Below are positions 1 through 8,757 of a stretch of DNA of 64,000 nt, in pieces. Location: assembly GCF_025947285.1 (NCBI RefSeq), contig NZ_CP110008.1, positions 1,116,001 through 1,180,000 of the forward strand. The letters run 5' to 3'. Source of the stretch: Flavobacterium sp. N2820. Lineage in GTDB: Bacteria > Bacteroidota > Bacteroidia > Flavobacteriales > Flavobacteriaceae. Below the pieces are notes generated by a model that saw only the letters and a program-made list of their open reading frames with translations, ran no database searches and was not told where the DNA came from. Position 1 is the first letter of the stretch; each line of letters opens with the position of its first letter. A program made the position numbers and the translations under genes.

Positions 1-213
1 GAAAAAAACAAAGATGCGTATTCAAGAGAAGATTGGGATGAAATCAAATTATTATATGAAGCATTAGATACAAGAAAAAATACGGTTGAAAATGAAGGTT
101 TATCAAGTTCTGACAATAATAAAATTGCTGGTTTGAAAATCAAATTTGCTCCTATGTATACTTTAAATAGAATGGGTTCAAAAGCTGAAGAAAATTCAGA
201 AGCAAAAGAATAG
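1..213 (+). CDS. Unknown protein, C-terminal part only
   Basis: The window opens inside a gene in frame 1, leaving 70 codons before a TAG stop. The visible part is charged and probably helical (acidic and lysine residues throughout), ends in a Glu/Ala/Ser/Lys tail, and has no motif I recognise. The start, any signal peptide and the family cannot be judged from here. A strong hairpin follows 22 bases after the stop. The gene converges on the yajC operon. Confidence 0.6.
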   Translation, partial: EKNKDAYSREDWDEIKLLYEALDTRKNTVENEGLSSSDNNKIAGLKIKFAPMYTLNRMGSKAEENSEAKE

Positions 214-227
214 TTAATTATTGATTC

Positions 228-270
228 AAAAAAAAGATGCCAAGCTAATTATTTAGTTTGGCATCTTTTA
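228..270. terminator. Bidirectional intrinsic terminator
   Basis: GATGCCAA at 236-243 pairs with TTGGCATC at 258-265, and inner bases extend the stem to a TTAT loop. T-rich sequence follows on the plus strand. The A-run at 228-235 gives a U-run on the minus strand, so the site can end both the upstream gene and the yajC operon. Confidence 0.8.
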
Positions 271-295
271 TTATGTTTTGTAAGTAAATTTGATA

Positions 296-565
296 CTATT
301 TTGCACCTAATTTAGCACTCAATTCAGATGAAATAGCTGACTTTTCCATTTTGATTTTTCCTGCCATAGTTTCTACTACGATAGTATCTTCATTCATTTC
401 AGCAATTTTTCCATGAATGCCAGATTTAGTAATGATTTTATCTCCCACTTTTAAAGCTGCTTCAAATGCTTTTTCTTTTTTTGCTCTTTGTTGTTGCGGT
501 CTTATCAATAAAAAATAAAACACGGCAATCATTAATACGATTTGTATTATTAAACTTGGTTCCAT
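296..565 (-). CDS. yajC: Preprotein translocase subunit YajC
   Basis: An 89-residue inner-membrane protein with one hydrophobic helix at about residues 5-21. This is followed by the family hallmark RPQQQRAKKEK and a small basic beta-rich domain (GDKIITKSGIHGKI). YajC associates with SecDF in the Sec holotranslocon and is not essential where tested. Length and layout are normal for the family. It is the last gene of a tight minus-strand run after nusB and a DUF1573 lipoprotein, with a gap of only 6 bases, so co-transcription is likely. Confidence 0.95.
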   Translation of the reverse strand: MEPSLIIQIVLMIAVFYFLLIRPQQQRAKKEKAFEAALKVGDKIITKSGIHGKIAEMNEDTIVVETMAGKIKMEKSAISSELSAKLGAK

Positions 566-571
566 AATAAA

Positions 572-1048
572 TTATTTGTTTGGTGCTGTACTTCCAGCCA
601 TTGGTGTTACGTTAGCTTTGATTTTGAACATTTCTTTACCATTTTCTGAGTTGGTCGTTAATGTTACCGTTTTTTCTTGTGCCCCTGGTTTGCCTTTTGA
701 ATCAAAAGATACTTTAATAGGTGCTGATTCTCCTGGCTTAATTGGATCTTTTGGTGGTTCAGGAACGGTACAACCACAACTTCCTTTTGCATCTACAATC
801 AATAAATCACCTTCACCCGTATTGGTTACAATAAATTCTGTTTCAGCTACAGTTCCTTCTGCAATTGTTCCAAAATCATGAATTTCTTTGTCTAATTGAA
901 CTTTTGGTAATTTTCCAACTAATGCTTTTTCTGCTTCTATAGCTTTAATATCTGCATCTGTGATTTTATCTGCAGCACTTTCTTGTTTACAAGCTGTTGT
1001 TAATACAACTAATGAAAGGGCGAATAACCCAATTGATTTTCTCATCAT
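572..1048 (-). CDS. DUF1573 lipoprotein
   Basis: 158 residues. A lipoprotein signal ends in LTTAC with the lipid-modified Cys at about residue 20, so the protein should be anchored in a periplasm-facing or outer membrane. Residues about 50-150 carry the DUF1573 Ig-like beta-sandwich: a HDFGTI start, the conserved SCGCTVPE segment and a KPGE turn. The exact function of this common Bacteroidota family is not known to me. Two adjacent ATG codons (1048 or 1045) could serve as start. It sits between nusB and yajC with short gaps, so it is probably in the same operon. Confidence 0.88.
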   Translation of the reverse strand: MMRKSIGLFALSLVVLTTACKQESAADKITDADIKAIEAEKALVGKLPKVQLDKEIHDFGTIAEGTVAETEFIVTNTGEGDLLIVDAKGSCGCTVPEPPKDPIKPGESAPIKVSFDSKGKPGAQEKTVTLTTNSENGKEMFKIKANVTPMAGSTAPNK

Positions 1049-1059
1049 CTATTTAAATT

Positions 1060-2001
1060 TTATAATAAACCTCTACCCGATTTTTTTAATTTGTTATCTT
1101 TTTCAAATTCTTTGACTAAATTGTCTAAAATTCCGTTGATAAAAATACTACTTTTTGGTGTAGAATACTCTTTTGCAATTTCTAAATATTCGTTAATTGT
1201 TACTTTTGCTGGAATAGATGGGAATTTTAATAATTCGCAAATAGCCATTTTAAGAATAATGGTGTCAATTTCTGCAATACGTTCTACATCCCAATTTGGT
1301 GTTTTATCAATATACTCTTTTGATAATTCTACTTCGTTTAAAACCGTTCTTCTAAATAAATTTTTTACAAATTCTTTATCGTCTTCGTCTTTGTAAACCT
1401 TTGGTAAAACTAAAGTATCATTAACCGATTTTAGTTGTTTAATTTGCTTTAAAATCAACGTATTGATTCCTGGTAAATCATCAACCCAAGTTAACTTATA
1501 ATCTTCTAAATAATCATATAATTTGTCGCTTGGTGCGATTACTTCGGTAAATAAATCTGCCATGAAATATTTATCATCATCAAAACTACCTTCTGGTTTT
1601 TGCATGTAATCTTTATATAAGTTACTTGCTTTTATTGACTCAATTAAAAATAAAATAATATCGTCGTTATTTTTCCAGTTTTTGATTTTTCTATCGTCTA
1701 AAGCATTTTCTAAGGCTTCTGATTCAGATAAAAGAATCAAAACTTTATTTTGAATAAATTTTAAGCTTGGATTGCGTTCTTCTTTAGTAGCTAAATGTTT
1801 TTTTGAAGCCAAATCAATGTATTCTTCTTCTTTTTTCTTGATTTCGATCAGTGCCGAAAGCAATAATAAATACAAATCTTGTGTGTTTTCGATACTTTGA
1901 AACAAGAATTTTTCTTCTTTATCTAAATTATCTGATTGATGTTGGTGCATTGCATAAATACTTTGCATCACTTTTACTCGGATATGTCTTCTGTTTAACA
2001 T
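1060..2001 (-). CDS. nusB: Transcription antitermination factor NusB, long form
   Basis: 313 residues, about twice the length of proteobacterial NusB. The C-terminal part (about 180-300) holds the NusB fold, with RRTVLNEVELSKEYID and a motif near KVTINEYLEIAKEYST, ending FINGILDNLV. The N-terminus begins MLNRRHIRVKVMQSIYA, typical of NusB. The middle is a helical insert usual in Bacteroidota. NusB joins NusE in the rRNA antitermination complex. It heads the nusB-DUF1573-yajC run. A hairpin upstream separates it from the amino acid dehydrogenase gene. Confidence 0.93.
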   Translation of the reverse strand: MLNRRHIRVKVMQSIYAMHQHQSDNLDKEEKFLFQSIENTQDLYLLLLSALIEIKKKEEEYIDLASKKHLATKEERNPSLKFIQNKVLILLSESEALENALDDRKIKNWKNNDDIILFLIESIKASNLYKDYMQKPEGSFDDDKYFMADLFTEVIAPSDKLYDYLEDYKLTWVDDLPGINTLILKQIKQLKSVNDTLVLPKVYKDEDDKEFVKNLFRRTVLNEVELSKEYIDKTPNWDVERIAEIDTIILKMAICELLKFPSIPAKVTINEYLEIAKEYSTPKSSIFINGILDNLVKEFEKDNKLKKSGRGLL

Positions 2002-2014
2002 ACTAATTAAGAAC

Positions 2015-2056
2015 TTTATAAAATTAAGAGAGCGAAAGAATAGCTCCTTTCGCTCT
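2015..2056 (-). terminator. Probable terminator after the amino acid dehydrogenase gene
   Basis: AGAGCGAAAG at 2029-2038 pairs with CTTTCGCTCT at 2047-2056, a 10-bp stem with an 8-base loop. On the minus strand the stem is followed by CTTAATTTT, a modest U-rich tail. It lies just past the stop of the dehydrogenase at 2085 and before the nusB start. Confidence 0.6.
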
Positions 2057-2084
2057 GCAAAAATACAATTTTATTTAAAACGAA

Positions 2085-3188
2085 TTACTTGTTTAACCCA
2101 TTTTTTGTATCATCAATACGTTTTTGTGCCATTGAAAATGCCGCTTGATGGGTTGTAATATTGTTATCATCTGCAAATTTGAAAATCTCTAATGCTGTAT
2201 TATAGATGTTTTCTGTTTTTTGCATTACTTGCTCTCTTGACCAATTTACTAATTCAGAATATACATTGATAACACCACCCGCATTGATTAAGAAATCTGG
2301 AGCATACAAAATACCTCTTTCTTTCAAAATTTTTCCATGAACCGCTTCATTTGCCAATTGGTTGTTAGCCGCACCTGCAATAATTGAAGCTTTAATGTTG
2401 TGAATTGTGTTGTCGTTAATTGTTGCTCCTAAAGCACATGGTGCATAAACATCTACGTCAGCACTATACAAATCAGCACCAGTAAAAATCTTAGCGCCAT
2501 ATTTAGCTCCTATTTGATGTACTCTTTCTTCATTAATATCTGTAACGGTTACAATTGCACCACTTTCCGTTAAATGTTGAACCAACACCTCACCTACGTG
2601 ACCAATTCCTTGTACCAATACTTTTTTACCTTCTAAATTATCTGAACCAAATTTATATTTAGCTGCTGCTTTCATACCTACGAAAACACCATAAGCTGTA
2701 ACAGGAGAAGGATTTCCTGAACCACCTTTTTCTACAGAAATTCCAGCCACATGTTTTGTTACTTCTCTAACAATATCCATGTCTTTTGTTTCCATACCTA
2801 CATCTTCTGCAGTGATATATTTACCTGATAATGAATCTACAAACTGTCCAAATTTTGTCATTAATTCAGGTGTTTTTTGCGTTTTTGCATCGCCAATAAT
2901 TACGGCTTTACCGCCACCTAAATTTAAACCAGAAAGTGAATTTTTAAAAGACATTCCACGAGATAAACGTAGTACATCATTTAAAGCTTCCCATTCATTT
3001 GTGTAATTCCACATTCTTGTTCCACCTAAAGCGGGTCCTAAAACTGTGTTATGAATTCCAATAATTGCTTTTAAACCTGTATCTTTGTCGTTACAAAATA
3101 CAACTTGTTCATGACCATCAAAAGAAACTTGACCAAAAACTGGGTCTACTTTATGAAGTTCACTTGCTTTTAATAAATCTGCTGTCAT
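2085..3188 (-). CDS. Glu/Leu/Phe/Val dehydrogenase (leucine dehydrogenase-like)
   Basis: About 367 residues. The N-terminal dimerisation/catalytic domain has GPALGGTRMW and GMSFKNSLSGLNLGGGKA, whose lysines bind substrate and do the catalysis. A Rossmann domain with the GIGHVGEVLVQHL nucleotide loop follows, then the GAANNQL segment. The enzyme oxidatively deaminates branched-chain or related amino acids using NAD. A longer reading frame starts at 3218, but the internal ATG at 3188 (MTADLLKASELHKVDP) matches the usual start of this family better. Which amino acid it prefers cannot be told from the sequence. Confidence 0.9.
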   Translation of the reverse strand: MTADLLKASELHKVDPVFGQVSFDGHEQVVFCNDKDTGLKAIIGIHNTVLGPALGGTRMWNYTNEWEALNDVLRLSRGMSFKNSLSGLNLGGGKAVIIGDAKTQKTPELMTKFGQFVDSLSGKYITAEDVGMETKDMDIVREVTKHVAGISVEKGGSGNPSPVTAYGVFVGMKAAAKYKFGSDNLEGKKVLVQGIGHVGEVLVQHLTESGAIVTVTDINEERVHQIGAKYGAKIFTGADLYSADVDVYAPCALGATINDNTIHNIKASIIAGAANNQLANEAVHGKILKERGILYAPDFLINAGGVINVYSELVNWSREQVMQKTENIYNTALEIFKFADDNNITTHQAAFSMAQKRIDDTKNGLNK

Positions 3189-3381
3189 GTGATATGAATT
3201 GGGTTGAAAATTATTCAATATTTAATTACAATATTACGAATAATTTTAAAATGATTCAATAATTTATATTTATTTTAATAATTTAGCAATGAAATGTTGT
3301 AAAAAATTAGAATCCTTCATTATCAATACGTTAGCTTTTTAATGTAATAGATACGAAAATGTTACAACAACTAAAAATACT

Positions 3382-5148
3382 ATGAAAGAATTACAATATT
3401 TAAACAAATACTTTATCAAATATAAATATCGCTTCTTACTTGGCTTATTTATAACTATAATCGCACAAATCTTTTCATTATTTACTCCAGAGCTTATTGG
3501 AAATTCAATAAAAGTAATTGAAGATTATGTAAAATCGTCAACAAAAGATGTTGAATTATTAAAAGTTTCATTACTAAAAAACATTTTTTACATCCTGATT
3601 ACCACAATTATAGCTGGATTTTTCACTTTTTTAATGCGTCAAACATTGATTGTGATGTCGCGTTATGTGGAATTTGATTTAAAAAATGAAATTTTCAATC
3701 ATTATCAAAATTTATCGCAAAGTTTCTACAAACGCAATCGCACAGGTGATTTAATGAACCGAATTAGTGAAGATGTTGGAAAAGTACGAATGTATGTAGG
3801 CCCAGCAGTAATGTACTCACTAAATACATTAATGCGATTTACTATTGTGGTAATTTACATGTATAATATTTCACCAAAACTAACTTTGTATTCTTTGCTT
3901 CCGCTTCCATTATTATCATACAGTATTTTTAAAATTAGTTCTGAAATTCATAAACGAAGTGGTGCTTTTCAACAAAATTTATCCAACTTATTTTCGTTTA
4001 CTCAAGAAATTTTTTCGGGAATTCGTGTAATAAAAGCTTATGCGATTGAAACTAAAAAACAAGAAGAGTTTATTGATTTAACACAACAAAGCAAAACCAA
4101 AGCAATGGATTTAGCAAAAGTAAATTCGCTTTTTGGTCCGTTAATGATTTTGCTTATTGGATTGAGTAATTTAGTAGTGGTTTTTGTTGGTGGTTCAATG
4201 TACATGAATGGTGATCCTGAAATTGCAAGTATTGGTGTAATTGCTCAGTTTATTCTTTACATAAATATGTTGACTTGGCCAGTAGCATCATTAGGTTGGG
4301 TTTCTTCTTTAGTTCAAGAAGCTGAAGCATCTCAAAAACGGATCAATGAATTTTTAAAAGAAGAACCCGAAATTAAAAATACCACAACGGAACGCACAAA
4401 AGTAGCTGGAACAATAACCTTTGAAAATGTATCATTTACTTATGAAGATACAAATATTCAGGCTTTAAACAATATTTCATTCAGTATTGAAAAAGGAAAA
4501 ACGTTGGCTATTTTAGGAAAAACAGGTTCCGGAAAATCAACCATTCTAACCTTGATTAGCAGATTATATGATACTACTAGTGGTCATATTTTGATGGACA
4601 ACAAATCCATTAAAGAGGTAAATTTATACGATTTACGAAATCAGATTAGTGTAGTGCCACAAGATGCATTTTTGTTTTCAGATAGTATCAAAAACAATAT
4701 TAAATTTGGCAATGAAAACGCCACAGATGAAGAAGTAATCGAAGCCGCTAAAAAAGCTGTAGTTCATGAAAATATCATCACATTTAATGAACAATATGAA
4801 ACTGTTTTAGGTGAACGAGGCATAACGCTTTCAGGCGGGCAAAAACAACGGGTTTCAATTGCTCGTGCATTAATAAAAAATGCGCCTATTCTATTATTAG
4901 ACGATTGCTTAAGTGCTGTAGATACCGAAACGGAAGAAACCATTCTAAACAATTTATTAGCTTATTGCAAAGATAAAACCACAATAATTGTAAGTCACAG
5001 AGTTTCTTCGGCTAAAAATGCAGATCAAATTATAATCCTTGAAGAAGGTAAAATAATTGAACAAGGCACTCACAATCAACTATTAGACAAAAACGGCTAC
5101 TACAAACAATTGTATTTAAAACAACTTTCAGAAAAAGAAATCGATTAA
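3382..5148 (+). CDS. ABC exporter half-transporter (membrane plus ATPase), BmrC/MsbA type
   Basis: 588 residues. Six membrane segments lie in about 15-320 and an ATPase domain in about 345-580. Visible motifs are Walker A GKTGSGKST (379-387), signature LSGGQ (483-487), Walker B at 504-507 and an H-loop in VSHRVSS. The residue after the Walker B Asp is Asp508 (LLLDDCLSAVD), not the usual catalytic Glu. That is the pattern of the degenerate half of heterodimeric exporters such as Bacillus YheI/BmrC. No partner half lies next to it. The substrate is unknown (lipid or drug). The DUF3276 gene follows by 69 bases. Confidence 0.92.
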   Translation: MKELQYLNKYFIKYKYRFLLGLFITIIAQIFSLFTPELIGNSIKVIEDYVKSSTKDVELLKVSLLKNIFYILITTIIAGFFTFLMRQTLIVMSRYVEFDLKNEIFNHYQNLSQSFYKRNRTGDLMNRISEDVGKVRMYVGPAVMYSLNTLMRFTIVVIYMYNISPKLTLYSLLPLPLLSYSIFKISSEIHKRSGAFQQNLSNLFSFTQEIFSGIRVIKAYAIETKKQEEFIDLTQQSKTKAMDLAKVNSLFGPLMILLIGLSNLVVVFVGGSMYMNGDPEIASIGVIAQFILYINMLTWPVASLGWVSSLVQEAEASQKRINEFLKEEPEIKNTTTERTKVAGTITFENVSFTYEDTNIQALNNISFSIEKGKTLAILGKTGSGKSTILTLISRLYDTTSGHILMDNKSIKEVNLYDLRNQISVVPQDAFLFSDSIKNNIKFGNENATDEEVIEAAKKAVVHENIITFNEQYETVLGERGITLSGGQKQRVSIARALIKNAPILLLDDCLSAVDTETEETILNNLLAYCKDKTTIIVSHRVSSAKNADQIIILEEGKIIEQGTHNQLLDKNGYYKQLYLKQLSEKEID

Positions 5149-5217
5149 TTTTTTGTTTTATCCAATTTTTTTTTAGATTTTTGAATAGCTATAACTAATT
5201 AATTTGACAGTAGGATT

Positions 5218-5592
5218 ATGAGAGAAAATGAAATGTTAGAAAAAGAAGAAATTTTTTCTAAGGTATTGCGTGCAGGAAGAAGAACTTATTTCTTTGATGT
5301 AAGGTCAACAAAAGCAGAAGATTACTACATTACAATTACAGAAAGTAAAAAATTTACAGAAGAAGATGGATCATACCATTTTAAAAAACACAAAATTTAT
5401 TTATACAAAGAAGATTTTGCTGCTTTTAGAGAAATATTAGACGAGATGACAGATTTTGTTTTAGATCAAAAAGGTGAAGAAGTAATTTCTGAAAGACACC
5501 AAAAAGATTTCAAAAGAGAATCTTTTTCTGATGATGTCGAAGAAATAAAATCAGCAGAAAGTTTTACAAATATCGATTTTGACGATATTTAA
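5218..5592 (+). CDS. PUR-alpha-like nucleic-acid-binding protein, DUF3276
   Basis: 124 residues. The core at about 7-100 (EIFSKVLRAGRRTYFFDVR, then DYYITITESKK, a lysine-rich strand and HKIYLYKEDF) is the bacterial PUR repeat. This small fold binds single-stranded DNA or RNA and usually dimerises. Bacteroidota carry it as DUF3276. The C-terminus is acidic and disordered. A second in-frame ATG (MLEKEEIF) is also possible as start. A strong terminator follows directly. The biological role in this phylum is not established to my knowledge. Confidence 0.88.
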   Translation: MRENEMLEKEEIFSKVLRAGRRTYFFDVRSTKAEDYYITITESKKFTEEDGSYHFKKHKIYLYKEDFAAFREILDEMTDFVLDQKGEEVISERHQKDFKRESFSDDVEEIKSAESFTNIDFDDI

Positions 5593-5596
5593 GAGT

Positions 5597-5634
5597 AAAA
5601 AAAAGCCCATTATTAATGTAATGGGCTTTTTTAT
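5597..5634. terminator. Bidirectional intrinsic terminator
   Basis: AGCCCATTA at 5604-5612 pairs with TAATGGGCT at 5619-5627. An A-run lies to the left and a T-run to the right, so it can stop both the plus-strand PUR gene and the convergent kinase gene that ends at 5637. Confidence 0.9.
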
Positions 5635-5636
5635 TG

Positions 5637-6488
5637 TTATTTATTCATGATATGATAAGCAATCAAACCATCAATTGGTCGACGCAAAACATTTCCAATT
5701 TGGATTCCATGTTTAGATAAAACTGCTGTTAATTCATCTTTCAAGTAAAAAGCAATTGAACCCACAAAATGCACGGGTACTTCTTTACAATTGTCAAATT
5801 GCTCAATGTAGTTTTCTACAAAACTTTCCATTTCTCTGTGAATGAATTTTTGACAGAATTCGGTGTCTTTGTGTTTGATTAAAAATTTTGCAAATGTTGC
5901 TAAATAAGCATTAGGATTAGGTTCTTTGTATAAATTATGCTTAATATAATCAGCATCAACATTGTACTCTTCTTCAAACTCAATAGCCAATTCCTTAGGC
6001 ATTTTATTGAAATAATAACCTCTTAATAAATGACGTCCAAAACGATTTCCTGAGCAATCATCCATAGCAATATAACCTAATGATTGTACTTTTTGGTGCA
6101 ACACTTTTCCATCAAAATAACTGCAATTTGAGCCCGTTCCTAAAATACAAACAATTGCTTCTGTATCTTTTGGCGTAGTTGCATATACAGCAGCATAGGT
6201 ATCTTCATGAACAACAATTGCTGCATTTTTGAAATAGACTTGAAAAACATCAGAAAGAAAATTCTTCATTCTATCGGTTCCACAACCTGCACCATAAAAG
6301 AATAAGTGCGTTGCTTTGTCTTTATTGTGAGAAATATCAAATTTATCATCTAAACGATTGATGATTTCTTCTTTATCTAAAACTTCTGGATTTAAACCTA
6401 GAGTTTGTGTTGTGAATAATACTTTTCCGTCATCATCAATAGCAATCCAATCGGCTTTTGTAGATCCACTGTCAACTAATAATTTCAT
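5637..6488 (-). CDS. BadF/BadG/BcrA/BcrD-type ATPase, probable N-acetylglucosamine kinase
   Basis: 283 residues of the ASKHA (actin/sugar kinase) fold. Phosphate-1 motif VDSGSTKADW is at the N-terminus, phosphate-2 motif ILGTGSNC near residue 125, and DDCSGNRFGRHLLRGYY follows. N-acetylglucosamine kinases of this family phosphorylate the sugar with ATP in the cytoplasm. The substrate here is inferred only from family resemblance and from the neighbouring glycolytic genes. The frame is open up to 6515, but that stretch overlaps the gapA terminator hairpin, so the ATG at 6488 (MKLLVDSGS) is the credible start. Confidence 0.82.
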   Translation of the reverse strand: MKLLVDSGSTKADWIAIDDDGKVLFTTQTLGLNPEVLDKEEIINRLDDKFDISHNKDKATHLFFYGAGCGTDRMKNFLSDVFQVYFKNAAIVVHEDTYAAVYATTPKDTEAIVCILGTGSNCSYFDGKVLHQKVQSLGYIAMDDCSGNRFGRHLLRGYYFNKMPKELAIEFEEEYNVDADYIKHNLYKEPNPNAYLATFAKFLIKHKDTEFCQKFIHREMESFVENYIEQFDNCKEVPVHFVGSIAFYLKDELTAVLSKHGIQIGNVLRRPIDGLIAYHIMNK

Positions 6489-6513
6489 TTGGGTTTTGAT
6501 TTGGTTAGGTAGC

Positions 6514-6550
6514 AAAAAATCCCGTTGAACAAGTCCAACGGGATTTTTTT
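6514..6550 (-). terminator. Intrinsic terminator of gapA
   Basis: ATCCCGTTG at 6519-6527 pairs with CAACGGGAT at 6536-6544. On the minus strand it is followed by a U-run (complement of the A-run at 6514-6519). It lies between the gapA stop and the start of the kinase gene, so the two are probably separate transcripts. Confidence 0.88.
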
Positions 6551-6558
6551 GAAATATA

Positions 6559-7604
<1,046 letters not shown>

Positions 7605-7636
7605 AGCGAATATTAATATTATATTGTTTTTTTATT

Positions 7637-8623
7637 TTATGTAGTCATTATATCTGAAACTCTCAATAATTCTTTATCAATTTCGGCATGACCCTTAATG
7701 GCTTGTTCTAATGGAGTTAAGGCAACTTTATCATTAAGAATTCCCACCATATAGTTTGATTTTCCTTCCAAAATAGATTCAACAGCTTTTACGCCTAATC
7801 TACTGGCTAAAACTCTATCATAACATGATGGCGAACCACCGCGTTGCATGTGTCCTAAAACCGATACTCGAATATCATATTCTGGAAAATTTTCTTCGAT
7901 ATAATCTTTCAATTCGAATACATTTTTTCCAATTTTATCGCCTTCTGCAATAACAACGATGCTTGAAGATTTTCCTGACGCTTTACTTTTTTGTAACGAT
8001 TCTAAAAGACGATCTAATCCTAAATCTTCTTCCGGAATAAGTATTTCTTCTGCTCCAGCACCAATTCCAGCATTTAAAGCGATATGACCCGCATCTCTTC
8101 CCATTACTTCAACTAAAAATAAACGGTTGTGAGAACTGGCCGTATCACGAATTTTATCTATACAATCAACTACAGTATTTAAAGCCGTATCAAAACCTAA
8201 GGTATGGCTTGTTCCAAAAATATCGTTGTCAATTGTTCCAGGAATTCCCATTACTGGAAAGCCGTATTCATTATTAAAAACTTCTGCCCCTGTAAATGAA
8301 CCATCACCTCCAATTACAACCAAGGCATCAACACCTGCTTCTACCAAATTATCGTATGCTTTTTTACGGCCTTCAGCGGTCATAAATTCTTTTGAACGAG
8401 CGGACTTTAAAATGGTTCCACCTTTGTTTACGATATTGTTTACAGAACGAGGTCCCATCTCTTTGAAATCACCTTCAATCATTCCTTGATATCCTCTGTA
8501 AATACCCAAACATTCGATATTGTGATAAGCACAAGTTCGAACAACAGATCGAATCGCTGCATTCATTCCAGGTGAATCTCCACCTGAAGTTAAAACACCT
8601 ATTTTTTTAATCTTTGAAGTCAT
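7637..8623 (-). CDS. pfkA: ATP-dependent 6-phosphofructokinase
   Basis: 328 residues, the usual bacterial PfkA length. Motifs in order: TSGGDSPGMNAAIRS (nucleotide loop), VIGGDGSFTGA, and PGTIDNDI with the catalytic Asp. HMQRGGSPSCYDR follows near residue 250. It phosphorylates fructose 6-phosphate in glycolysis. It lies directly upstream of gapA, a sensible glycolytic pairing. The GGDGS motif suggests an ATP-using rather than a pyrophosphate-using enzyme. Confidence 0.97.
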   Translation of the reverse strand: MTSKIKKIGVLTSGGDSPGMNAAIRSVVRTCAYHNIECLGIYRGYQGMIEGDFKEMGPRSVNNIVNKGGTILKSARSKEFMTAEGRKKAYDNLVEAGVDALVVIGGDGSFTGAEVFNNEYGFPVMGIPGTIDNDIFGTSHTLGFDTALNTVVDCIDKIRDTASSHNRLFLVEVMGRDAGHIALNAGIGAGAEEILIPEEDLGLDRLLESLQKSKASGKSSSIVVIAEGDKIGKNVFELKDYIEENFPEYDIRVSVLGHMQRGGSPSCYDRVLASRLGVKAVESILEGKSNYMVGILNDKVALTPLEQAIKGHAEIDKELLRVSDIMTT

Positions 8624-8757
8624 TTTATTGTTTGTTTATGTAAAGTTAATAAACGAAAATGTAAAACGAGAGCATTTTTGCTAACTATTTAATTATAGTA
8701 GCAAATTCAAACGTTTTCGTTAATAACTTTTTATTTTTCTTGCTAAAAATTGAAGAA

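Noticed and set aside
576..881. Plus-strand frame over the DUF1573 gene
   Set aside because: Shadow of the lipoprotein gene on the other strand.
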